64,000 nt of DNA from Paracoccaceae bacterium (GTDB taxonomy: Bacteria; Pseudomonadota; Alphaproteobacteria; Rhodobacterales; Rhodobacteraceae): positions 1-64,000 of the forward strand of contig JANZZL010000120.1 in the NCBI GenBank assembly GCA_026419405.1, written 5' to 3'. Below, piece by piece: positions 12,042 to 22,088 of this stretch. Below the pieces are notes generated by a model. The model saw only the letters and a list, made by a program, of their open reading frames with translations. It was not told the origin of the DNA and did no database searches. The position numbers and the translations under genes were made by a program. Position 1 is the stretch's first letter. Each line of letters opens with the position of its first letter.

Positions 12042-12515
12042 TCAGGGCGCCAGCGCCGCGAGCAGGAGGGCCAGCGCATGGTCGCGCGCGCGGGCGCGCA
12101 CAACCGCCCGCCCGGCGGCGCCGAATTCCACCGTCTCGCTCCGGGTCGGCCGGCCGGCGGCGGCCAGCGCGAAGCAGACCCGGCCCTCGGGCTTGACCTC
12201 CGAGCCGCCGGGGCCGGCGATGCCGGTCACCGCCACGGCGAGCGTCGCGGCAGAGCGCGACAGCGCGCCCTCGGCCATCTCGCGCGCGACCGGCTCGGAG
12301 ACCGCGCCATGCGCGGCGAGGGTCGCGCCCCGCACGCCCAGCATCGCCTGCTTGGCGGCGTTGGAATAGGTGACGAAGCCGCGGTCGAAGACATCCGAGG
12401 CCCCGGCGATGTCGGTGATCGCGGCGGCGACCATGCCGCCGGTGCAGCTCTCGGCCGTGGCGATGACGGCGCCGGCGGCGCGCGCCCGGGCCACGAGCTC
12501 GGCCGCCGCGCTCAT
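12042..12515 (-). CDS. pncC: Nicotinamide-nucleotide amidase (CinA C-terminal family)
   Basis: PncC deamidates nicotinamide mononucleotide in pyridine nucleotide recycling. The 157-residue protein is the stand-alone CinA C-terminal domain, with the signature TAESCTGGM at about 19-27 and [17 protein letters not shown] near 113-129. Its ATG at 12515 overlaps the pgpA stop codon (ATGA), so translation is coupled. It is the last gene of the ispDF-pgpA-pncC operon. Confidence 0.92.
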   Translation of the reverse strand: MSAAAELVARARAAGAVIATAESCTGGMVAAAITDIAGASDVFDRGFVTYSNAAKQAMLGVRGATLAAHGAVSEPVAREMAEGALSRSAATLAVAVTGIAGPGGSEVKPEGRVCFALAAAGRPTRSETVEFGAAGRAVVRARARDHALALLLAALAP

Positions 12516-13003
12516 GCGGCCGGCACCCCGTGCGCGATCGCCGCGCCGGCGATCACCGCCAGAGCGGCGAGGAGCCCGGCGATCACGTCGTCGAGCATCA
12601 CCCCGAAGGCGCCGCCCCGGCGGTCGGCCCAGCCCACGGGCCCCGGCTTCCAGATGTCGAACAGGCGGAAGGCCAGGAAGGCCACGACCCAGCCGGGCCA
12701 GAGCGCCAGCACCGGCACGCCCGCGTGCGCCGCGCCGGCCGAGACCGGGAGGAGGGCGATCCACATCCCCGCGACCTCGTCGATCACGATCCAGGCCGGA
12801 TCGGGGTCGGGGTCGGTGCGCAGCACCTGCCCGGTTGCCCACCAGCCGAGCGCGAGGACGAGGCCGACCGCGGTCGCCAGCGCCGGGAAGCCGCCCAGGG
12901 TGTGCAGCGCCCAGGCGACGGGCAGCGCCGCGAGCGAGCCCCAGGTGCCCGGCCCCGGTTGCAGGAAACCCGCGCCGAGGAAGGAGGCGAGAAGGCGGAT
13001 CAC
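12512..13003 (-). CDS. pgpA: Phosphatidylglycerophosphatase A
   Basis: PgpA removes phosphate from phosphatidylglycerophosphate to make phosphatidylglycerol in the inner membrane. The 163-residue protein has several hydrophobic segments and the family motifs [23 protein letters not shown] and FRLFDIWKP...[10 protein letters not shown]. The start is a GTG at 13003 that overlaps the ispDF stop (GTGA). A longer reading would run back through ispDF and is rejected. It is coupled at both ends. Confidence 0.93.
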   Translation of the reverse strand: MIRLLASFLGAGFLQPGPGTWGSLAALPVAWALHTLGGFPALATAVGLVLALGWWATGQVLRTDPDPDPAWIVIDEVAGMWIALLPVSAGAAHAGVPVLALWPGWVVAFLAFRLFDIWKPGPVGWADRRGGAFGVMLDDVIAGLLAALAVIAGAAIAHGVPAA

Positions 13004-14130
13004 GGCGCCACCAGGGTCGCACTCGCCATCGCCGCGATCCCTTCCCCGCGCCCGGTGAAGCCGAGCCGCTCGGAGGTGGTGGCCTTGACGCTCACGCGGC
13101 CGGGCTCGATGCCGAGGATCGCCGCGAGGCGCGCCCGCATCGCCCCGGCATGGGGGCCGATCCTCGGCTGCTCGCAGACGAGCGTCACGTCGCAGTTGGC
13201 CAGCCGGAAGCCGCGGTCGCGGGCGCGCCCGGCGGCATGGGCGAGAAAGATCTCCGAGGCCGCGCCCTTCCACTGCGGGTCGGCGGGCGGGAAGTGGCGG
13301 CCGATGTCGCCGTCGGCCAGCGCGCCGTAGATCGCGTCGGCCAGCGCATGCATGCCCACGTCGGCGTCGGAATGGCCGACCAGGCCGCGCCCGTGCGGCA
13401 CGGCCACGCCGCAGAGCATGACATGGTCGCCGGGGCCGAAGGCGTGCACGTCGAACCCGGTTCCGGTGCGGATGTCCATCGGTCCTCCCAGGAGGCGTTC
13501 GGCCCGGGCGAAATCCTCGGGCAGGGTGATCTTGAGGTTCTCGGCCGCGCCGGGAACGATCGCCACCGCGATCCCGGCGGCGCGCGCCACCTCCACGTCG
13601 TCGGCCGCCCCGCCCGGATGGGCGCGGTGCGCGGCGAGGATCGCGTCGAAGCGGAAGCCCTGCGGCGTCTGCGCGGCCCAGAGGCCGCCGCGGTCCACCG
13701 CCGCCTCGACCAGGCCCTCGCGGCCGCGCCAGAGGGCATCGGTCACCGGCAGGCCGGGCGCGGCCGCCGCGTGGGTCTCGAGCGCGTCAAGGACACGGGC
13801 GATGAGGCCCGGCGGCACGAGCGGCCGGGCGGCGTCGTGGATCAGCACCCGCTCCACGCCCGAACCCGCCAGCGCCTCGAGCGCGGCGCGGACGCTTTCG
13901 GCGCGGGTCGCGCCGCCCGCGACCAGCAGCGCATCGCCGGCAGCGGCCTCGGCCTCGGCCCGGTCGTCGGGGTGGTGGACGAGAACCAGGCGGCCGAGCC
14001 CCGCCGCCCGGAAGGCCGCAAGCGCGCGGCCCGCCACCGGAACGCCGCCGAGCGGGCGCCACTGCTTCGGAACGCCGCCCCCGGCGCGGAGCCCGCGCCC
14101 TGCGGCAACGATGATGGCGGCGGTGGTCAT
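13000..14130 (-). CDS. ispDF: Bifunctional IspD/IspF (MEP isoprenoid pathway)
   Basis: This is a fusion of two enzymes of the non-mevalonate pathway. The N-terminal part (to about residue 216) is 2-C-methyl-D-erythritol 4-phosphate cytidylyltransferase, with the nucleotide-binding [16 protein letters not shown] and the [10 protein letters not shown] segment. The C-terminal part is 2-C-methyl-D-erythritol 2,4-cyclodiphosphate synthase, beginning [14 protein letters not shown], with [10 protein letters not shown] and [10 protein letters not shown] carrying metal- and substrate-binding residues. The 376-residue length matches the fused form common in alphaproteobacteria. It heads the ispDF-pgpA-pncC operon. 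Confidence 0.96.
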   Translation of the reverse strand: MTTAAIIVAAGRGLRAGGGVPKQWRPLGGVPVAGRALAAFRAAGLGRLVLVHHPDDRAEAEAAAGDALLVAGGATRAESVRAALEALAGSGVERVLIHDAARPLVPPGLIARVLDALETHAAAAPGLPVTDALWRGREGLVEAAVDRGGLWAAQTPQGFRFDAILAAHRAHPGGAADDVEVARAAGIAVAIVPGAAENLKITLPEDFARAERLLGGPMDIRTGTGFDVHAFGPGDHVMLCGVAVPHGRGLVGHSDADVGMHALADAIYGALADGDIGRHFPPADPQWKGAASEIFLAHAAGRARDRGFRLANCDVTLVCEQPRIGPHAGAMRARLAAILGIEPGRVSVKATTSERLGFTGRGEGIAAMASATLVAP

Positions 14131-14186
14131 GGCCGATCTCTACGGCGCGCCGCCGGGGGTGACAACGGGGCAGGGGCCCCGGCCGG

Positions 14187-14549
14187 TCAGGCGCGGCGGT
14201 CCACCACCGGCGCGAAGCCGCCCCACATCATCCGCATCCCGTCGAACGGCGGCTTGCGGCCGTGCATCGCCTGCATGCGCGGGTCCTCCATCATGCTGCG
14301 GTGCGCCGCCTCGCAGGTCTCGCGGTCGGGCCACTCCATCCAGGCGAAGACGACGGTCTCGCCCGCGGCGAGCTTCACGGCCATCGGGAACGAGGTCACG
14401 GTGCCGTCGGGAACGTCCACGCCCCAGTTCTCGCGCAGGGCAAGGCAGCCGTGATCGCGGGCGACTTCCCACACCGCCTCGGCAAGCGCGATGTATTCGG
14501 CCTTCCGCGCCTCGGGCACGGCAAGAAGGAAACCCTGCACGTAGCTCAT
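14187..14549 (-). CDS. DUF1428 family protein
   Basis: The 120-residue product matches the small DUF1428/YbaA-type family of dimeric alpha-beta barrel fold. Landmarks are an N-terminal MSYVQGFLLAVPEARKAEY and the pattern FAWMEWPDRETCEAAHRSMM. The role of the family is unknown. GGAGGAGG precedes the ATG at 14549. The gene stands alone, divergent from dusB across 238 bases that include a small hairpin, GCCCG paired with CGGGC around AAAAA (14681-14695). Confidence 0.85.
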   Translation of the reverse strand: MSYVQGFLLAVPEARKAEYIALAEAVWEVARDHGCLALRENWGVDVPDGTVTSFPMAVKLAAGETVVFAWMEWPDRETCEAAHRSMMEDPRMQAMHGRKPPFDGMRMMWGGFAPVVDRRA

Positions 14550-14787
14550 GGCCGCGCCTCCTCCGCATGGCCCGGTCAGACTGCACCGGACGCGGCGTGG
14601 TCGCCAGCGGGAATCGCAGGCACACGGCCGGGCGGGCGCGGGCCGTGCTGCCCGGTGCGCGGCAGAATCCCGCCCGCGCTGCCCGAAAAACGGGCAACCG
14701 CCATGCGCCTCCGCGCCGCCGACGGCGTCGGCGTTGAAAGCGCCGGCCGGCCGGGTTAGGTCACGAAGGCGCACAAGGATTAGGCAA

Positions 14788-15768
14788 TTGTCCATTCGAG
14801 CAGCGGAACTCATCGCCGGCCCGCCCGTGGCCCTCGCCCCGATGGCGGGCATCACCGACCTGCCGTTCCGCCGGCTGGTCGCCCGGTTCGGCTGCGGCCT
14901 GGTGGTGTCGGAGATGGTGGCCAGCCGCGAGATCCTGCGCGACGGGGCCGAGGCGCGGGCGCGGGCCGGGCTCGGCCTCGGCGAGGGGGCGACGGCGGTG
15001 CAGCTCGCCGGGCGCGACCCGCACTGGATGGCCGAGGCCGCGCGGCTTGTCGAGGGGCTCGGCGCGCGGATCATCGACATCAACATGGGCTGCCCCGCCA
15101 AGCGGGTGACGAACGGCCTGGCCGGCTCGGCGCTGCTGCGCGACCTGCCGCTGGCGCTGCGGATCATCGAGGCGGTGGTCGGCGCGGTCAGGGTGCCGGT
15201 CACGCTGAAGACGCGGCTCGGCTGGGACGCGGGCTGCCTCAACGCGGCCGAACTCGCCCGCCGCGCCGAGGCGGCCGGCGTGCGGATGATCACCATCCAC
15301 GGGCGCACGCGGCAGCAGTTCTACAGCGGCCGCGCCGACTGGGAGGCGATCGCGGCGGTGAAGCGCGCGGTGCGCATCCCCGTGCTTGCCAACGGCGACA
15401 TCACCGGGCCCGCGGCGGCGCGCGCCGCGCTTGCCGCCTCGGGCGCGGACGGCGTGATGGTGGGGCGCGGGGCGCAGGGCCGCCCCTGGCTGCCTGCGCT
15501 GATCGCCCACCGGGTCTTCGGCGCGCCCGCGCCGCGCATCCCGCAGGGCGCCGCCCTCGCCGCCATGGTCGCCGGGCACTACGAGGACATGCTGTCGTTC
15601 CACGGCGCCGCGCTGGGGGCGCGTCTCGCGCGCAAGCATCTCGCCTGGTACATGGACGCGGCGGGCACGCCCGCGCCGCTGCGCGCCGGGATCCTCACGG
15701 CGGAGAGCCCCGCCGAGGTGCTGCGCCGGCTGCCGCAGGCGCTTGCCGGCGAGGCGCTCGCGGCATGA
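14788..15768 (+). CDS. dusB: tRNA-dihydrouridine synthase B (NifR3)
   Basis: This is a flavoenzyme that reduces uridine to dihydrouridine in tRNA. The 326-residue protein has LAPMAGITDLPFR near the N terminus, the catalytic cysteine in INMGCPAKRV near residue 99, the FMN-binding TLKTRLGW and LANGDI segments, and GADGVMVGRGAQGRPW. The start is a TTG at 14788 with AAGGA 8 bases upstream; no ATG fits the conserved N terminus. In Rhodobacter this gene is nifR3, first gene of nifR3-ntrB-ntrC. The same arrangement holds here, with the stop overlapping the ntrB start (ATGA). Confidence 0.94.
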   Translation: MSIRAAELIAGPPVALAPMAGITDLPFRRLVARFGCGLVVSEMVASREILRDGAEARARAGLGLGEGATAVQLAGRDPHWMAEAARLVEGLGARIIDINMGCPAKRVTNGLAGSALLRDLPLALRIIEAVVGAVRVPVTLKTRLGWDAGCLNAAELARRAEAAGVRMITIHGRTRQQFYSGRADWEAIAAVKRAVRIPVLANGDITGPAAARAALAASGADGVMVGRGAQGRPWLPALIAHRVFGAPAPRIPQGAALAAMVAGHYEDMLSFHGAALGARLARKHLAWYMDAAGTPAPLRAGILTAESPAEVLRRLPQALAGEALAA

Positions 15769-16850
15769 GCGTCGATGCCGAAGCCGTCTGGGCCTCGCTG
15801 CCGCTTCCGGCCTTCGTGATCGGCGGCGACGACCGGATCGAGGCCCTCAACCCCGCCGCCGAGCAGTTCCTGAACGCCTCCGCGCGCAGCGTCGCGGGCC
15901 AGCCGGTCTGGGACCGGCTGCATGTCGATGCCCCGCTTGACGGCGCCTTCCGCCGCGTGCGGGAGAACCGCGCGCTGATCTTCGTCAACGACGTCGACGT
16001 GACCGCGGGCGAGCGTCCACCCTTCCACTGCTCGCTGCAGATCGCGCCGCTCGGCGACGACCCCGGCCGGATCCTCCTGACGCTCTCCTCGCGCGAGATC
16101 GCCGAGCGGCTGGAGCGGTCGCATTCGGTCAAGTCGGCGGCGAAGTCGGCGATCGGCATGGCCGAGATGCTGGCGCACGAGATCAAGAACCCGCTGGCGG
16201 GCATCACCGGCGCGGCGCAGCTTCTGTCGATGTCGCTCAAGGGCGCCGACCTGGAGCTGACCGACCTGATCGTCGCCGAGACGCGGCGGATCATGAAGCT
16301 GCTCGAACAGGTCGAGCAGTTCGGCAACCTCAGGCCGCCCGAGCGGCGCGCGGTGAACATCCACGACGTGCTCGACCGCGCGCGCAAGTCGGCGCTGGTG
16401 GGCTTCGCCGCGCACATGACCATCGTCGAGGACTACGACCCCTCGCTGCCGCCGACCTGGGCCGATCCCGACCAGCTTCTGCAGGTGTTCCTGAACCTGC
16501 TGAAGAACGCCGCCGAGGCGTCGCCGGGCGGCGGCACGATCCGGCTGCGCACCTTCTACGACCTCTCGCTGCGCCTGCGGCGCGCGGATGGCGGCGGGCT
16601 CTCGCTGCCGCTCGTCGTCGAGGTGGCCGACGACGGGCCGGGGATCCCGCCCGAGATCGCGGCGGACGTGTTCGAGCCCTTCGTCTCGGGCCGCGAGAAT
16701 GGCACCGGGCTCGGGCTCGCGCTCGTGTCGAAGATCGTCTCGGAGCACGAGGGCTGGATCACGGTTGATTCGGTTCCAGGCCGCACAACCTTCCGAATAT
16801 CGCTGCCGGTGGCCCCCCGGGGCGCGGCCGAAGGAGAGGAGACCCGCTGA
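15765..16850 (+). CDS. ntrB: Nitrogen sensor kinase NtrB
   Basis: NtrB is a soluble histidine kinase/phosphatase that sets NtrC phosphorylation according to nitrogen status through PII. The 361-residue protein has an N-terminal PAS domain (about 8-100), the phospho-acceptor His138 in [13 protein letters not shown], an N box [11 protein letters not shown], a G1 box [11 protein letters not shown] and a G2 box [10 protein letters not shown]. It has no membrane segment. The ATG overlaps the dusB stop. ntrC begins one base after its stop. Confidence 0.96.
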   Translation: MSVDAEAVWASLPLPAFVIGGDDRIEALNPAAEQFLNASARSVAGQPVWDRLHVDAPLDGAFRRVRENRALIFVNDVDVTAGERPPFHCSLQIAPLGDDPGRILLTLSSREIAERLERSHSVKSAAKSAIGMAEMLAHEIKNPLAGITGAAQLLSMSLKGADLELTDLIVAETRRIMKLLEQVEQFGNLRPPERRAVNIHDVLDRARKSALVGFAAHMTIVEDYDPSLPPTWADPDQLLQVFLNLLKNAAEASPGGGTIRLRTFYDLSLRLRRADGGGLSLPLVVEVADDGPGIPPEIAADVFEPFVSGRENGTGLGLALVSKIVSEHEGWITVDSVPGRTTFRISLPVAPRGAAEGEETR

Positions 16851-16851
16851 C

Positions 16852-18222
16852 ATGGACGGCACCGTTCTCGTCGCCGACGACGACCGCACGATCCGCACCG
16901 TGCTGACCCAGGCCCTGACCCGCGCCGGCTGCAAGGTGCACGCCACCTCCTCGCTCGTCACGCTGATGCGCTGGGTCGAGGAGGGCAAGGGCGACCTCGT
17001 GATCTCGGACGTGGTCATGCCCGACGGCAACGGGCTCGAGACCCTGCCCAGGATCAGCGAGCGCCGGCCCGGCCTGCCGGTGATCGTGATCTCGGCGCAG
17101 AACACGATCATGACGGCGATCCAGGCCGCCGAGAAGGAGGCCTACGACTACCTGCCCAAGCCCTTCGACCTGCCCGACCTGATGAAGCGCGCGGCCCGCG
17201 CGCTCGAGGTCCGGCGCCGGGCGGCGGCGAAGCCGGCGGCGCGGGCCGAGACCGAGGCTGCGGGCAGCGACCTGCCGCTCGTCGGGCGCACGCCCGCCAT
17301 GCAGGCGCTCTACCGCCTGGTGGCGCGGGTGATGAACACCGAGATGCCGGTGCTGATCTCGGGCGAGTCGGGCACCGGCAAGTCGCTGATCGCGCGGGCG
17401 ATCCACGACTTCTCCGACCGCCGCACGCTGCCCTTCGTGGTCGCCCAGGCCGCCGACCTGCAGGGCATGGACGGCCCCTCGGCGGTTCTCGCCCGGGCGC
17501 GCGGCGGCACGCTTGTCTTCGACGAGGTGGGCGATTTCGACCCCGCGACCCAGGCCCGGATCGTGCGGATGCTCGACACGCTGTCCGACAGCGCGCCGCG
17601 CGTCATGGCGACCTCGCAGGCCGACCTGGTGCAGGCGATGGAGGCGGGCCGCTTCCGGCAGGACCTCTACTACCGCCTCGCCGGGGTGACGCTGACGGTG
17701 CCCTCGCTGCGCGAGCGGGTCGAGGACATCCCGCTCCTGGCCGAGCACTTCCTCGGCCGGACCGAACCGGGCGGCACCACCCGGCGGCTCCGGCCCGAGG
17801 CGCTCGAGCTGATCCGGGCCTATTCCTGGCCCGGCAACGTCCGCCAGCTCGAGAACACGATCCGCCGGCTGGCCGTCACCTCGGCCGACGAGGAGATCGG
17901 GCGCGCCGAGGTCGAGGCGGTGCTGTCGAACCAGCCGGCGATCGAGCCGCTGCGCGAGGGCGTCGAGGGCGAGAAGCTCTCGGCCTCGGTCGCCAAGCAT
18001 CTCAAGCGCTACTTCGACCTGCACGGCGGCGTGCTGCCGCCGCCGGGCCTCTACCAGCGCATCCTGCGCGAGATGGAGCTGCCGCTGATCGAGATCGCGC
18101 TCGATGCCACCGGCGGCAACCAGGCGAAATGCGCCGACCTGCTCGGCATCAACCGCAACACGCTGCGCAAGAAGATCACCGATCTCGATATCCGCGTGAC
18201 ACGCCGCCGCAAGTTGATGTAA
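16852..18222 (+). CDS. ntrC: Nitrogen response regulator NtrC, Rhodobacter type without GAFTGA
   Basis: The 456-residue protein has a receiver domain (Asp10, Asp11, phospho-acceptor Asp53, Lys103), an AAA+ domain with Walker A GESGTGKS (171-178) and Walker B LVFDEV (221-226), and a C-terminal Fis-type helix-turn-helix ending in [13 protein letters not shown]. The stretch between Walker A and B is shortened, and the GAFTGA loop that touches sigma-54 is absent. Rhodobacter NtrC has the same trait and activates the housekeeping sigma-70 holoenzyme instead. GGAGAGGAG precedes the ATG at 16852. It is co-transcribed with dusB and ntrB. Confidence 0.96.
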   Translation: MDGTVLVADDDRTIRTVLTQALTRAGCKVHATSSLVTLMRWVEEGKGDLVISDVVMPDGNGLETLPRISERRPGLPVIVISAQNTIMTAIQAAEKEAYDYLPKPFDLPDLMKRAARALEVRRRAAAKPAARAETEAAGSDLPLVGRTPAMQALYRLVARVMNTEMPVLISGESGTGKSLIARAIHDFSDRRTLPFVVAQAADLQGMDGPSAVLARARGGTLVFDEVGDFDPATQARIVRMLDTLSDSAPRVMATSQADLVQAMEAGRFRQDLYYRLAGVTLTVPSLRERVEDIPLLAEHFLGRTEPGGTTRRLRPEALELIRAYSWPGNVRQLENTIRRLAVTSADEEIGRAEVEAVLSNQPAIEPLREGVEGEKLSASVAKHLKRYFDLHGGVLPPPGLYQRILREMELPLIEIALDATGGNQAKCADLLGINRNTLRKKITDLDIRVTRRRKLM

Positions 18223-18323
18223 AACCGCAACAGAAGCGTGGCGCGGGAGACGCAGGCCCCGGCAGGAGCCACGCCAGGACGAGGCGGTTGCCGCGGCAGG
18301 CGGCACGAGATCGTGAGGCACAG

Positions 18324-20582
18324 GTGGCGAGCCCGGCGCGCAGCGCACCCTGGGAGCGTTTGAACCGTCTGCGCCGGCAGCGCCGGGTGCAGAACCTGGC
18401 GACGCTGGGGCTCGTGCTGCTCGGGCCGGTGCTGGCGGTGGCCACCTTCCTGCTGCTCGGCCCGCTCGACCAGGGGTCCGCCTCGGGCGCGCTGCGCTAC
18501 GTGCTGCTGGCCGATCTGGTCTACATCCTCGTCGTCGCCGCGCTGGTGGCGATGCGGGTCGCCAAGATGATCGCGGCGCGCCGCGCCCGCTCGGCCGGCT
18601 CACGGCTCCACCTGCGGCTGACGAGCATCTTCGCCGGCATCGCCCTCGGCCCGGCGATCCTGGTGGCGGTGTTCGCCGCGATCACCGTCAACTTCGGGCT
18701 CGAGGGCTGGTTCTCGGACCGGGTGCGGGCGGTGGTGGGCAACTCGCTCGCCGCGGCCGAGGCCTACGAGGACGAGCACCGGCGCGACCTGGCCGCCGAT
18801 GCCGAGGCGCTCGCCCGCTATCTCGAGGCCGCCCGCCGCCTGACGCCGCTGATCGGCGAGGGCGAGATCCGCCAGCTCCTGACCCAGGGGCAGGCGCAGA
18901 TCCAGCGTGGCCTCAAGGAGGCCTACGTGATCGACGGCGCCGGCCAGATCCGGGCGCGGGGCGAGCGGTCCTACCTGTTCGACTACGAGCAGCCCGCCGC
19001 CGAGGACCTCGCCCGCGCCGCCGCCGGCGAGACCGTGATCATCGAGGACTGGGACATCAACGAGTTCCGCGCGCTGGTCGCGCTCGACGGCTACGTGGAC
19101 CGCTTCCTCTACGTCTCGCGCGCGGTCGACGGCCAGATCCTGTCGCTGCTCGACGAGACCAAGGAGACGGTCAACCTCTACCAGCAGCTCGAGAGCGACC
19201 GCGGCCGGCTGCTCTTCGAGTTCGGGCTGCTCTACCTCGGGTTCGCCGTCATCCTGATCCTGGCCGCGATCTGGCTCGGCCTGTGGTTCGCCGAGCGGCT
19301 GTCGCGCCCGGTCGGCCGGCTGGCCGGCGCGGCGCAGCGGGTCGGCGGGGGCGACCTCGACGTGCAGGTGCCCGAGGAGGAGGGCGACGACGAGATCGCC
19401 ATGCTCGGCCGGGTGTTCAACCAGATGACCCGGCAGCTCAAGGGCCAGCGCGACGCGCTGATCGAGGGCCACCGCCAGACCGAGGCGCGACGGCGGCAGT
19501 TCGACTCGGTGCTGTCCTCGGTGACGGCGGGGGTGATGGGGCTCGACGCCGAGGGCCGGGTGGACTTCATGAACCGCTCGGCCGCGCGGCTGCTCGGGCT
19601 CGAGGAGGACAGGGCGCACGGGACGCCGATCGGACTGGCGGTGCCCGAGTTCGGGCCGCTGTTCCAGCGCCTGCGGGAAGGGCCGGGCGAGACCCAGCAG
19701 GAGGAGATCCGCCTCTCGCGCGGCGGCAAGGCCGAGAACCTTCTGGTGCGGATGGCGCTCCGGCGCAATGCCGAGGGCCGGCTCGAGGGCTACGTCGTGG
19801 CCTTCGACGACGTGACCGACCTCGTCAGCGCGCAGCGCATGGCGGCCTGGGGCGACGTGGCGCGGCGCATCGCGCACGAGATCAAGAACCCGCTCACCCC
19901 GATCCAGCTTTCGGCCGAACGGCTCCGGCGCAAGTTCCGCCCGCTGGTCGGGGCGGAGGGCGAGGCGCTGGAGCAGATGACCGAGGTCATCGTGCGGCAG
20001 ACCAACGACCTGCGGCGGATCGTGGACGAGTTCTCGAAGTTCGCCCGGATGCCCGAGCCCGAGCGCCGGGAGGAGGATCTGGCGCAGATCGTGCGCGACG
20101 CGGTGTTGCTGCAGGAGGGCGCGCTGGGCGGGGCGCGGCTGGTGGCGGACATCCCGCCCGGGCCGGTGCCGGCCGACCTCGACCGGACGATGATCTCCCA
20201 GGCGCTCACGAACCTCATCAAGAACGCCGGAGAGGCCATTGAATCCCTGAAGGAAAAGGGGGCGCCGCCCGACCATGTGCCGGAGGTCCGCGTGGCGCTG
20301 TCGGTCGAGGGCGGGCAGGCCGTGGTGCGGATCATGGACAACGGGATCGGCCTGCCCGAGGACCGCGCCCGGCTGTTCGAGCCCTATGTCACGACCCGCG
20401 AGAGGGGCACGGGCCTCGGCCTGCCCATTGTCAAGAAGATCATCGAGGAACACGGCGGCACGCTGGTGCTGACCGATGCTCCGCCGTTCGCCGAGGGCGC
20501 GCGGCCCGGCGCCATGGCCGAGATCCGGCTGGCGCTGCGGCCGGTGCGCGGCACGGCCGCGGTGGAGCGCGAGGCGGTATGA
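18324..20582 (+). CDS. ntrY: Membrane sensor kinase NtrY
   Basis: NtrY is the membrane-bound partner of NtrX in nitrogen and redox control. The 752-residue protein has about four transmembrane segments: two near residues 22-78, one near 95-120, and one at about 295-320 just before a HAMP region. A large extracytoplasmic loop lies between the third and fourth. A PAS domain, the phospho-acceptor His in [15 protein letters not shown] and ATPase boxes (LTNLIKNAGEA, DNGIGLPED, GTGLGLPIV) follow. The start is a GTG at 18324 with GAGG 5 bases upstream. It lies 101 bases after ntrC and 13 bases before ntrX. Confidence 0.94.
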   Translation: MASPARSAPWERLNRLRRQRRVQNLATLGLVLLGPVLAVATFLLLGPLDQGSASGALRYVLLADLVYILVVAALVAMRVAKMIAARRARSAGSRLHLRLTSIFAGIALGPAILVAVFAAITVNFGLEGWFSDRVRAVVGNSLAAAEAYEDEHRRDLAADAEALARYLEAARRLTPLIGEGEIRQLLTQGQAQIQRGLKEAYVIDGAGQIRARGERSYLFDYEQPAAEDLARAAAGETVIIEDWDINEFRALVALDGYVDRFLYVSRAVDGQILSLLDETKETVNLYQQLESDRGRLLFEFGLLYLGFAVILILAAIWLGLWFAERLSRPVGRLAGAAQRVGGGDLDVQVPEEEGDDEIAMLGRVFNQMTRQLKGQRDALIEGHRQTEARRRQFDSVLSSVTAGVMGLDAEGRVDFMNRSAARLLGLEEDRAHGTPIGLAVPEFGPLFQRLREGPGETQQEEIRLSRGGKAENLLVRMALRRNAEGRLEGYVVAFDDVTDLVSAQRMAAWGDVARRIAHEIKNPLTPIQLSAERLRRKFRPLVGAEGEALEQMTEVIVRQTNDLRRIVDEFSKFARMPEPERREEDLAQIVRDAVLLQEGALGGARLVADIPPGPVPADLDRTMISQALTNLIKNAGEAIESLKEKGAPPDHVPEVRVALSVEGGQAVVRIMDNGIGLPEDRARLFEPYVTTRERGTGLGLPIVKKIIEEHGGTLVLTDAPPFAEGARPGAMAEIRLALRPVRGTAAVEREAV

Positions 20583-20595
20583 GAGGGAGATTGCG

Positions 20596-22032
20596 ATGGC
20601 CGACATTCTGATCACCGACGACGAGCGCGACATCCGCGAGCTCATCTCGGACATCCTGCGCGACGAGGGCTACACCACGCGGCTCGCCGCGAACTCGCAG
20701 GAATGCATGGCGGCGATCAACGCCGAGCCCCCGGCGCTGATGATCCTCGACATCTGGCTGAAGGACAGCCAGATGGACGGCATCGACATCCTCAAGACGG
20801 TCAAGCGCGACAACCCCGACATCCCGGTGGTGATCATCTCGGGCCACGGCAACATCGAGATCGCCGTCGCGGCGATCAAGCAGGGGGCCTACGACTTCAT
20901 CGAGAAGCCGTTCAACATCGACCAGCTGCTCGTGGTGATCGGCCGGGCGATGGAGACCTCGCGGCTCCGGCGCGAGAACTCCGACCTCAGGCGCAAGGAG
21001 GTCGCGAGCGCCGAGATGATCGGCGCCTGCTCGGCCTTCCGCGCGATGAAGGCGCAGCTCGACAAGGTCACCAGGTCGAATGCCCGGGTGATGCTGACCG
21101 GCGCGCCGGGCGCGGGCAAGGAGGTGGCCGCGCGCTACATCCACGCCCATTCCAGCCGCGCCGGCGGGCGCTTCGTGACGGTGAGCTGCGCCACCATCGA
21201 GCCGGAGCGGATGGAGGAGCTGCTGTTCGGCCGCGAGAGCGCGGGCAGGGGGGTGGAGCCGGGGCTGCTCGAGCAGGCGCACGGCGGCATCCTCTACCTC
21301 GACGAGGTGGCCGACATGCCGCTCGGCACCCAGTCCAAGATGCTGCGGGTGCTGGTTGACCAGCAGTTCCAGCGCGCCGGCGGCGCCGACAAGGTGCGGG
21401 TGGACCTGCGCGTGATCTCCTCCACCACCCGCAACCTCGAGGCCGAGATCGCGGCGGGCCGCTTCCGGCAGGAGCTGTTCCACCGGCTGAACGTGGTGCC
21501 GATCGCCGTGCCCTCGCTCGAGGAACGCCGCGAGGACATCCCCGACCTCGCGCGGCACTTCATCCGCCATCTGCACAAGACCCAGGGCCTGCCTAACCGC
21601 GCGCTGTCGGACGAGGCGGCGGCCATGCTCCAGACGATGCCCTGGCCCGGCAACGTGCGGCAGCTGCGCAACGTCATCGAGCGGGTGCTGATCCTGGGCG
21701 ACGGAACGGGCCCGATCGCCGCGCGCGAACTGCCGACCGCCGGCCCCGCGCCCGAGGGCGAGGGCAGGATCGTCCTGACCGGGGCGCTCGCGACCCTGCC
21801 GCTGCGCGAGGCGCGCGAGCTGTTCGAGCGCGAGTATCTGCTGACCCAGATCAACCGCTTCGGCGGCAACATCAGCCGGACGGCGAGCTTCGTGGGGATG
21901 GAGCGCTCGGCGCTGCACCGCAAGCTGAAGTCGCTCGGCGTCGGCACGACCACGAAGGGCGGGACCAGGGTGGCCTACGTCGAGGACGGCGACGAGGACG
22001 AGGAGGCGGTGGCGGAGGCGACCGCGGATTGA
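20596..22032 (+). CDS. ntrX: Response regulator NtrX
   Basis: This is the response regulator paired with NtrY. The 478-residue protein has a receiver domain (Asp8, Asp9, Asp52, Lys104), an AAA+ domain with Walker A GAPGAGKE (169-176) and Walker B ILYLDEV (232-238), and a Fis-type HTH near 430-455. As in NtrC, the region between the Walker motifs (LLFGRESAGRGVEPGLLEQ) lacks GAFTGA, so sigma-54 activation is unlikely. The C-terminal tail is acidic. GAGAGGGAGA precedes the ATG at 20596. Confidence 0.95.
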   Translation: MADILITDDERDIRELISDILRDEGYTTRLAANSQECMAAINAEPPALMILDIWLKDSQMDGIDILKTVKRDNPDIPVVIISGHGNIEIAVAAIKQGAYDFIEKPFNIDQLLVVIGRAMETSRLRRENSDLRRKEVASAEMIGACSAFRAMKAQLDKVTRSNARVMLTGAPGAGKEVAARYIHAHSSRAGGRFVTVSCATIEPERMEELLFGRESAGRGVEPGLLEQAHGGILYLDEVADMPLGTQSKMLRVLVDQQFQRAGGADKVRVDLRVISSTTRNLEAEIAAGRFRQELFHRLNVVPIAVPSLEERREDIPDLARHFIRHLHKTQGLPNRALSDEAAAMLQTMPWPGNVRQLRNVIERVLILGDGTGPIAARELPTAGPAPEGEGRIVLTGALATLPLREARELFEREYLLTQINRFGGNISRTASFVGMERSALHRKLKSLGVGTTTKGGTRVAYVEDGDEDEEAVAEATAD

Positions 22033-22088
22033 CCCCTGCGCGCGGCTCTGCCAAGCATCAGCCCTGAGACCGGCCGGGAACGGAAAGC

